A stretch of 10,910 nucleotides of DNA from NCBI GenBank assembly GCA_002419215.1, contig DIFQ01000023.1, positions 1-10,910 on the forward strand, in the 5' to 3' direction. The position numbers and the translations under genes are program-made. The DNA is from Syntrophaceae bacterium UBA5744 (GTDB lineage: Bacteria; Desulfobacterota; Syntrophia; Syntrophales; UBA2192). Every line of letters begins with the position of its first letter. Position 1 is the stretch's first letter. Below the pieces are notes generated by a model. That model was not told where the DNA came from and did not search any database. It saw nothing but the letters and a program-made list of their open reading frames with translations. Below, piece after piece: positions 6,758 to 10,910 of this stretch.

Positions 6758-7816
6758 ATGAGTCCAGTTGCCTCGAAAAGAAAAAATCTCCAGGAGCTTC
6801 TTTTCCCCCGGGGGATCCCGCCGCTGTGGTGCCCCCCGCTGACGCACTTCGATGCAGGCCGCCGGATCGACCTCACCCGGATGGAGGCCCATCTGGCGTG
6901 GATGATGCCCCATGCGAAGGGCTATCTCGTCCCCGGTTCAACGGGCGACGGATGGGACCTCGATGACGCCGATACGGACACGGTTGTGCGGTTTGCCGTC
7001 GAAATGGCGCGAACAAGAGGCGTTTCGCTTCTGTTGGGGGCCCTCCGGAAAAAGACGACGGACGTGACGGGCAGCATCGAGAGGTTTCTCGGCATCCTGC
7101 GCAAGCTGACCGGCAAGACCGATCCCCTTGCGGCCCTGGTTGCGGCAGGCGTCAGCGGTTTCACCATCTGCCCGCCAGCCGGGAAGGACCTCGACCAGGC
7201 GACAATCGGCGCGGCCCTGGAAATCATCCTCGACATGGGCCTGCCCGTGGCCCTCTACCAGCTTCCCCAGGTTACCGGCAATGAGACGGCGCCGGAGACC
7301 TTCGCGAAGCTCGTCGCCAAATACCCGAATCTGATCCTCTTCAAGGATTCGAGCGGCGCCGACCGCATTGCCCTCTCCGGTGTCGACGCACGCGGTGTAT
7401 TCCTCGTGCGGGGCGCCGAAGGGGATTACGCCCGATGGCTCCGTTCGGCCGGAGGGGCCTACGACGGGTTTCTTCTGAGCACGGCCAACAGTTTCCCGGC
7501 CGGGCTCCTGAACGTTGTCAACGGGATCCGTGAGGGTCGCCTCGCGGAGGCGCTCAGGGTCTCGACGGCTCTCTCCGGGACCGTGGGAGAGGTCTTCGGC
7601 CTCGTCGGGGAGATCCCCTGCGGCAATGCCTTTACAAACGCCAACAAGGCGATCGAGCACTTCATGGCCTTCGGGCCCGGCGCGTCGGACCGGGAAGGCC
7701 CCATGCTTCACGGCGGCATCCGCATCCCGGCCGGCGTCATCTCGGCTACGGGCGACATCCTGAGGCGCTACGGGCTGATGCCGGAAAAAGGATACCTGGA
7801 GCAGGGAACGAAGTGA
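6758..7816 (+). CDS. DapA/NanA-superfamily aldolase or hydratase
   Basis: This 352-residue TIM-barrel protein belongs to the dihydrodipicolinate synthase / N-acetylneuraminate lyase superfamily, which works through a lysine Schiff base with a 2-keto acid. The presumed Schiff-base Lys196 is in LILFKDSSG, and the catalytic Tyr167 is in VALYQLPQVTG. PGSTGDG (59-65) replaces the usual G-T-T-G-E loop. The arginine that in E. coli DapA follows the tyrosine motif (YNVPxR) and binds aspartate semialdehyde is a valine here, and the protein is about 60 residues longer than DapA. A role in lysine synthesis is therefore unlikely. A 2-keto-3-deoxy-sugar-acid aldolase or similar fits better. The start ATG at 6758 has GAAGG at 6743-6747. 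It leads a + strand gene run and is divergent from a hydrolase. Substrate is unknown. Confidence 0.85.
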   Translation: MSPVASKRKNLQELLFPRGIPPLWCPPLTHFDAGRRIDLTRMEAHLAWMMPHAKGYLVPGSTGDGWDLDDADTDTVVRFAVEMARTRGVSLLLGALRKKTTDVTGSIERFLGILRKLTGKTDPLAALVAAGVSGFTICPPAGKDLDQATIGAALEIILDMGLPVALYQLPQVTGNETAPETFAKLVAKYPNLILFKDSSGADRIALSGVDARGVFLVRGAEGDYARWLRSAGGAYDGFLLSTANSFPAGLLNVVNGIREGRLAEALRVSTALSGTVGEVFGLVGEIPCGNAFTNANKAIEHFMAFGPGASDREGPMLHGGIRIPAGVISATGDILRRYGLMPEKGYLEQGTK

Positions 7817-7893
7817 GGAAGAGCAGAAGTCAGGAAGAGCGGACGACGAAAGGATACATCGAATACTGGACCGACCTGCGAGAGGGAGATTTT

Positions 7894-8523
7894 ATGAGCA
7901 AACTGAAAATCGTGATGATGGGGACGCTGCTGTTCGCAGCGGCGCTGCTGACCCTGTCCTGTGCCTCCCCCATGCGTCTGACGGACGACTGGAAGAGCTC
8001 GACCTATACGGGACCGGCCTACAAGAAGATCATGGTCGTCGCCATGACCAAGCGGATCGAGATGCGGCAGTCTTTCGAGGACGAGTTCGCCAGGCAGCTC
8101 AGGTCGCGCGGCGTCGAAGCGGCCACCTGCCATGAATGCATCCCCGACCCCGACAAGGTGACCCGGGAGGAGCTGATCAAGGTGAGCCAGGGGATGGGTA
8201 TCGAGGCCTATCTCATCGTGCGGGTCCTGAGGGTGGGAACCGAAGTCCAATCCTACCAGGGGCAGAGCCCTTCCCCCATGGCAGCCACCACCGGCAGGGA
8301 TTCGATGGTAGACATGCAATGGTTCGGCCCCGAACCGTCGATGGGCAAACGAAGCGATGTGGCAACGCTGGAGTCGAGGATCTACGATGGGAAGACCTCC
8401 AATCTCGTCTGGCGATCCACCGTCGATGCCGTCAACCCGTACGGGAACGAAGACCAGGTCTCAAAGTTCGTCAGCCTGATCGTGAAAACCCTTGGCGATC
8501 ATAAATTGATCCCGGCACGATAA
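7894..8523 (+). CDS. Putative lipoprotein, DUF4136-like
   Basis: This is a 209-residue protein with a lipoprotein-type signal (MSKLKIVMMGTLLFAAALLTLSC; Cys23 in a relaxed lipobox T-L-S-C). The ATG at 7894 is preferred because GAGGGAG (7882-7888) precedes it and it starts the signal peptide. An in-frame GTG at 7813 would put 27 charged residues in front. After the lipobox come WKSSTYTGPAYKKIMVVAM, RQSFEDEFARQLRSRGVEA and GIEAYLIVRVLRV. This pattern is like envelope lipoproteins in which a beta-alpha domain resembles DUF4136 or LpoB/GNA1162-type folds. The region 110-145 is Ser/Pro/Met-rich and probably a linker. The C-terminal part RIYDGKTSNLVWRSTVDAV fits the same family. Function is unknown. 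It is 16 bp upstream of the selenoprotein gene and probably cotranscribed with it. Confidence 0.75.
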   Translation: MSKLKIVMMGTLLFAAALLTLSCASPMRLTDDWKSSTYTGPAYKKIMVVAMTKRIEMRQSFEDEFARQLRSRGVEAATCHECIPDPDKVTREELIKVSQGMGIEAYLIVRVLRVGTEVQSYQGQSPSPMAATTGRDSMVDMQWFGPEPSMGKRSDVATLESRIYDGKTSNLVWRSTVDAVNPYGNEDQVSKFVSLIVKTLGDHKLIPAR

Positions 8524-8539
8524 AAAGAGAGTTGCGCCG

Positions 8540-9283
8540 ATGAGAGAATGGAGCGCCCGCACCGGAGTGATCCTGCTGGCCGTTGCGTTGATGGTTGCCG
8601 CCGCACCCCCGGCCTTCGCGGCCCGGCAGTTCGTGGAGTTCTCCGTCCCCGCCTGCCAGTGACCGGACACGGCGGACAGGATCCGTGGGATCCTGACAAA
8701 AGTGGACGGCGTCCGGGACGTCTCGACGGACATGGAGAAACACATCGTTTCCATCGCATTCGATGGCACAAAGACGAATCCCTCCGCCCTGCGTGACGCC
8801 CTGACGAAGGGCGACTACCCGCCCCAGGGCGAGCACCGCCCGATCGCTTCCATGCCCGCAGCCGGGCCCGACAGGATGATCGTGGGGAAGACCTCCCAGG
8901 GAAGCCTCTTCCGGGACTATCCCGTCTTCTGGAACGACTACCGGGACTACACGCCCCGGAAGGATGTCGTCGAGAAGATCGCAGGCATGGGGGGTTCCGT
9001 CGACGTCCTCGTCTTCTTCGGCACCTGGAGCAAGGAATCCGTCAGCGAGGTCCCGAAGATCCTGAGGGTCCTCGATGCAGCGGACAACAAGAATCTCAAG
9101 CTCGCCCTCTACGGCGTCGATCGCGCCAAAAACGAAGGGCTCGGGATGTCGGAGAAATTCAACATCCGGCGCGTGCCGACAACGATCGTGCTTCGCGACG
9201 GCACGGAGCTGGGCAGGATCGTCGAGCACCCAAAGAACTCCGCCGAAGAGGACCTGCTGAAAATCCTTTTGAAAACACAGTGA
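8540..9283 (+). CDS. Putative selenoprotein: exported HMA-like + thioredoxin-like fusion (in-frame UGA = Sec41)
   Basis: Reading through the single in-frame TGA at 8660-8662 gives a 247-residue protein. The start ATG at 8540 follows AGAGAG (8526-8531). Residues 1-27 form a signal peptide (hydrophobic VILLAVALMVAAA, then APPAFA). Residues 31 to about 95 resemble a heavy-metal-associated (HMA/MerP) ferredoxin-like domain: FVEFSVPACQU, then TKVDGVRDV, HIVSIAFD and ALRDAL. The Cys39-Gln-Sec41 motif sits where HMA domains carry their metal-binding cysteines. Residues about 125-247 form a thioredoxin-like domain with VLVFFGTW (156-163) and the cis-proline loop RRVPT (Pro213). In place of the active-site cysteines it has Ser164 and Ser167. 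Cys39 and Sec41 are thus the only thiol/selenol groups in the mature protein. The coding pattern and domain continue across the UGA, and a SECIS-like hairpin follows at 8677-8695. A simple nonsense mutation is the main alternative. Confidence 0.8.
8660..8662 (+). other. Recoded UGA codon (selenocysteine 41)
   Basis: This in-frame TGA directly follows TGC CAG (Cys-Gln) inside a conserved domain. The frame is open on both sides, from ATG 8540 to the TGA at 9281-9283. The only alternative downstream start, a GTG at 8702, would remove both the signal peptide and the N-terminal third of the HMA-like domain and lacks a ribosome-binding site. Confidence 0.75.
8677..8695 (+). promoter_or_regulatory. 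Bacterial SECIS-like hairpin
   Basis: CAGGATCC (8677-8684) and GGATCCTG (8688-8695) form a perfect 8-bp stem around the loop GTG (8685-8687). The first loop base is G, and 22 nt separate the UGA from it. Bacterial SECIS elements recognised by SelB need a short stem directly downstream of UGA with a G in the first loop positions, typically about 16-37 nt away, and this fits. The two GGATCC blocks are part of the coding sequence, so the structure is selected or fortuitous within codons 46-52. Confidence 0.72.
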
Positions 9284-9314
9284 TTCGTGATTAGTGACTA
9301 GGCCACCAGCCACA
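9280..9314. repeat. GTGATTC-type heptad array overlapping the selenoprotein stop
   Basis: Three consecutive 7-bp units, GTGATTC (9280-9286), GTGATTA (9287-9293) and GTGACTA (9294-9300), are followed by partly complementary units (GGCCACC, AGCCACA; 9301-9314). The array begins inside the last codons of the selenoprotein gene and supplies its TGA stop (9281-9283). It is a short relative of the array at 9903-9976. Confidence 0.75.
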
Positions 9315-9343
9315 AACATGTTGCAGCAAGGAGAAAGAAATTC

Positions 9344-9898
9344 ATGAAGCAAAGGGCTTTCCCGGCTCTCTTAGCTGTGCTCTGCTGCGTGTTGTCCGCC
9401 TGTGCGGGGCCGGCGGCCCTTGACCCGTCCAAGGTCCCGCCGACGGTTGCCCGCGTCGAGCTTGCCCGCTACCAGGGGACATGGTACGAGATCGCAAGGC
9501 TCCCGATGTGGTTCCAGAGGAACTGCCTGCGTTCGCAGGCTACCTATGGGATCCTCGAAACGGGCGAGGTCTCAGTCCTCAACGAGTGCGAAACCACCGG
9601 CGGCGGCAAAGAGTCCATCCGCGGACGGGCCCGGGCGGTGGGAGCAGAGACGAACGCCAGGCTCGAGGTCCGCTTCGACAACTGGTTTTCGGTATTCATC
9701 CCGTCGCAGCCCCAGGGAAACTACTGGATCCTCTATCTCGACGGGGATTACCGGACGGTGATTGTCGGAACCCCCGACCGCAAAAACCTCTGGATCATGG
9801 CCCGGACACCGGCGATCGACGAGGCCCGCTACGCAGAACTGGTCGGGATCGCCCGAGGCCTGGGATTCGAGACGGACAAACTGATACGAAGGCAGTAA
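9344..9898 (+). CDS. blc: Lipocalin lipoprotein (Blc type)
   Basis: This 184-residue outer-membrane-type lipocalin begins with a lipoprotein signal (MKQRAFPALLAVLCCVLSAC, lipobox L-S-A-C, lipidated Cys20). The bacterial lipocalin signature G-x-W is present as YQGTWYEIARLP (43-54), followed by the typical asparagine/cysteine-rich strand QRNCLRSQATYG. The later conserved segments NYWILYLDGDYRTVIVG and KNLWIMARTP (the third lipocalin motif region) are present. Its length matches E. coli Blc (about 177). Blc-type lipocalins bind fatty acids or lysophospholipids and are linked to membrane stress. The start at 9344 has AAGGAGA at 9328-9334. It lies between two heptad arrays and downstream of the selenoprotein gene; cotranscription is likely but not shown. 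Confidence 0.92.
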   Translation: MKQRAFPALLAVLCCVLSACAGPAALDPSKVPPTVARVELARYQGTWYEIARLPMWFQRNCLRSQATYGILETGEVSVLNECETTGGGKESIRGRARAVGAETNARLEVRFDNWFSVFIPSQPQGNYWILYLDGDYRTVIVGTPDRKNLWIMARTPAIDEARYAELVGIARGLGFETDKLIRRQ

Positions 9899-9902
9899 AG
9901 AA

Positions 9903-9976
9903 GTGGCTAGTGATTCGTGACTAGTGAAAGGCAAAGGAGATGAGTCACAAATCACAAGCCACAAGCCACTAACCAC
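9903..9976 (+). repeat. GTGATTC/AATCAC heptad hairpin element before queF
   Basis: The left arm has units GTGGCTA (9903), GTGATTC (9910) and GTGACTA (9917), plus a partial GTGAAAG. The right arm has GAGTCAC (9942), AAATCAC (9949), AAGCCAC (9956), AAGCCAC (9963) and TAACCAC (9970). The first three right units are reverse complements of the three left units in matching order. This gives a 21-bp hairpin (9903-9923 with 9942-9962) that is mismatched only at the seventh base of each unit. The loop (9924-9941) contains AAAGGAG, a Shine-Dalgarno-like sequence. The right arm also places a stop codon in frame with queF at 9970-9972. Confidence 0.8.
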
Positions 9977-9987
9977 TGTACCCTGAC

Positions 9988-10782
9988 ATGAAAATCATTC
10001 CCTACAAGGACGTCTACGACCCGACACTGCTCCAGCCGGTGCCTCGCGCACCGTACCGCAGGGAGATCGGGATTGAGGGCGCCCTGCCCTTCACCGGCGC
10101 CGACCTGTGGACGGCGTACGAGCTTTCATGGCTCGATCCAAAAGGCAAACCCAGGGTGGCCATGGCCACCTTCGTCGTTCCCGTCGATTCGCCGAACCTC
10201 ATCGAATCGAAGTCTTTCAAGCTCTACCTCAACTCCTTCAACCAGACCCCCGTCGAATCCGTGGAGGCCCTGCGGGATATTCTCAGCAAGGACCTTGGGA
10301 GCGCCTGCGGTGCACCCGTCGGTGTGGAGATCCTTCCGCCGGGGGATTTCCCCGATGCGCAGATCGAGGAGATGGACGGGGAGGTCATCGACGAAACCGA
10401 CGTGGAGATACAAGACTACCGGCCGAACCCCGGATACCTCTCAACGGGACATTCTCCTGCAGAAGAGACGCTCGTCTCGAATCTCCTGAAGACCAACTGC
10501 CCGCTGACGGGACAGCCCGACTGGGCCGGCATCCAGATCCGCTACAGCGGCCCGCGGATCGACCGGGCGGGCCTTCTCAAATACATCGTGTCGTTGCGGC
10601 GGCACGGCGGCTTCCACGAGCACTGCGTCGAGAGCATCTTCATGGACATCCTGAAGCGTTGCCGGCCTGATCGGCTCACGGTCTACGCCCGCTACACGCG
10701 CCGAGGCGGTCTCGACATCAACCCCTTCCGGACGAACTGCGGCGAAAAATTGCCGCGCAACGTGCGGACGGCAAGGCAGTGA
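9988..10782 (+). CDS. queF: NADPH-dependent 7-cyano-7-deazaguanine reductase QueF (long form)
   Basis: QueF reduces the nitrile of preQ0 to the aminomethyl group of preQ1 in queuosine tRNA modification, in the cytoplasm. This is a 264-residue long-type (E. coli-like, tandem T-fold) enzyme. The N-terminal half starts with YKDVYDPTLLQPVPR and carries the QueF motif ESKSFKLYLNSFNQT (73-87). The C-terminal half has the catalytic Cys171 and Asp178 in NCPLTGQPDWAG and the substrate-binding His210/Glu211 in GFHEHCVES. All key residues are present. The only usable start is ATG 9988, because an in-frame TAA lies at 9970-9972. No Shine-Dalgarno sequence is seen right before it; the nearest (AAAGGAG, 9933-9939) is in the loop of the upstream hairpin. 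It ends 5 bp before the second GGGTATC repeat element. No other queuosine genes are in the window. Confidence 0.95.
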   Translation: MKIIPYKDVYDPTLLQPVPRAPYRREIGIEGALPFTGADLWTAYELSWLDPKGKPRVAMATFVVPVDSPNLIESKSFKLYLNSFNQTPVESVEALRDILSKDLGSACGAPVGVEILPPGDFPDAQIEEMDGEVIDETDVEIQDYRPNPGYLSTGHSPAEETLVSNLLKTNCPLTGQPDWAGIQIRYSGPRIDRAGLLKYIVSLRRHGGFHEHCVESIFMDILKRCRPDRLTVYARYTRRGGLDINPFRTNCGEKLPRNVRTARQ

Positions 10783-10787
10783 AAACC

Positions 10788-10885
10788 AGGGTATCGGGTA
10801 TCGGGGCTCGGGTATCGGGAAGGAAGAAGATTTCGCTTATAAAATAATCTTTAGCACCTTCAGCCCCTATACCCTATACCCTATA
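10788..10885. repeat. Heptad-built intergenic repeat element, copy 2
   Basis: This is homologous and in the same orientation to the element at 21-135. The left arm (10788 to about 10825) has units GGGTATC, GGGTATC, GGGGCTC, GGGTATC and GGGAAGG, one heptad more than copy 1. The central spacer is similar but AT-rich (TTATAAAATAAT). The right arm (10857-10885) ends in three perfect CCCTATA units (10865-10885) in place of the 14-bp units of copy 1. The arms are near-complementary. It begins 5 bp after the queF stop and could act as a 3' hairpin for that transcript. The last 25 bases of the window hold nothing further I can identify. Confidence 0.85.
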
Positions 10886-10910
10886 TGTCAAATGTCAGGA
10901 CATCGTTTAC

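Noticed and set aside
7816..7840. Two copies of AGGAAGAGC (7816-7824, 7832-7840), perhaps a decayed third repeat family
   Set aside because: There are only two short copies with 16-bp spacing and no complementary arm; this is too little to call an element.
7813..7893. Upstream GTG start for the lipoprotein, overlapping the aldolase stop
   Set aside because: It would add 27 charged residues before a clear lipoprotein signal peptide, and the ATG at 7894 has its own GAGGGAG.
8702..9283. Separate gene starting after the UGA at a GTG at 8702
   Set aside because: It would start inside the HMA-like domain, has no Shine-Dalgarno sequence and leaves the signal peptide stub unexplained. Read-through of the UGA explains all parts.
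21..10885. The whole window as a composite transposon bounded by the two repeat elements
   Set aside because: There is no transposase or integrase, no terminal target duplication is visible, and the content is ordinary metabolic and envelope genes.
1..10910. CRISPR arrays, tRNA or rRNA genes
   Set aside because: No regularly spaced repeats with unique spacers and no tRNA- or rRNA-like segments were seen.

Overview
The window is a GC-rich bacterial chromosome segment. The three-gene thiolase / CoA-transferase / acyl-CoA dehydrogenase module, the apparent use of selenocysteine, and the small heptad repeats between genes suggest a strictly anaerobic syntrophic or sulfate-reducing deltaproteobacterium (Desulfobacterota, for example Syntrophales). 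That placement is inferred from gene content and style; no marker gene is present.

Left part (about 1-4200, + strand): a repeat element (21-135) precedes an acyl-CoA operon. It encodes a thiolase (173-1423), a family-I-type CoA-transferase related to butyryl-CoA:acetate / 4-hydroxybutyrate CoA-transferases (1538-2884) and an acyl-CoA dehydrogenase (2980-4122). The operon ends at a strong intrinsic terminator (4157-4195). Both intercistronic gaps hold a strong GC-rich hairpin without a U-tract. Together the enzymes could activate, oxidise and cleave a short-chain acyl-CoA, or run the reverse route. Hydratase and 3-hydroxyacyl-CoA dehydrogenase are absent from the window.

Middle part (about 4340-6692, - strand): a solitary AT-richer gene of unknown function (4397-4819) has its own terminator. 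Next is a - strand set in the order isochorismatase-family hydrolase (6042-6692), DUF4197 periplasmic protein (5266-5991), and a small protein rich in Pro-Gly motifs (5048-5269) whose start overlaps the DUF4197 stop.

Right part (6758-10782, + strand): divergent from the hydrolase, a run of genes encodes a DapA/NanA-superfamily aldolase, a putative lipoprotein, an exported HMA-thioredoxin-like fusion, a Blc-type lipocalin lipoprotein and QueF (queuosine pathway). The HMA-thioredoxin gene has one in-frame UGA (8660-8662) in a C-x-U motif. A perfect 8-bp hairpin with a GUG loop lies 22 nt downstream, as expected of a bacterial SECIS, so I read it as a selenoprotein gene. Its thioredoxin-like domain has serines where the active-site cysteines would be.

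The most unusual non-coding signal is a set of intergenic arrays built from 7-bp units. Two copies of a GGGTATC/CCCTATA type lie at either end of the window. Two arrays of a GTGATTC/AATCAC type flank the lipocalin gene. One of the latter folds into a 21-bp hairpin mismatched at every seventh position, with a Shine-Dalgarno-like sequence in its loop, just before queF.
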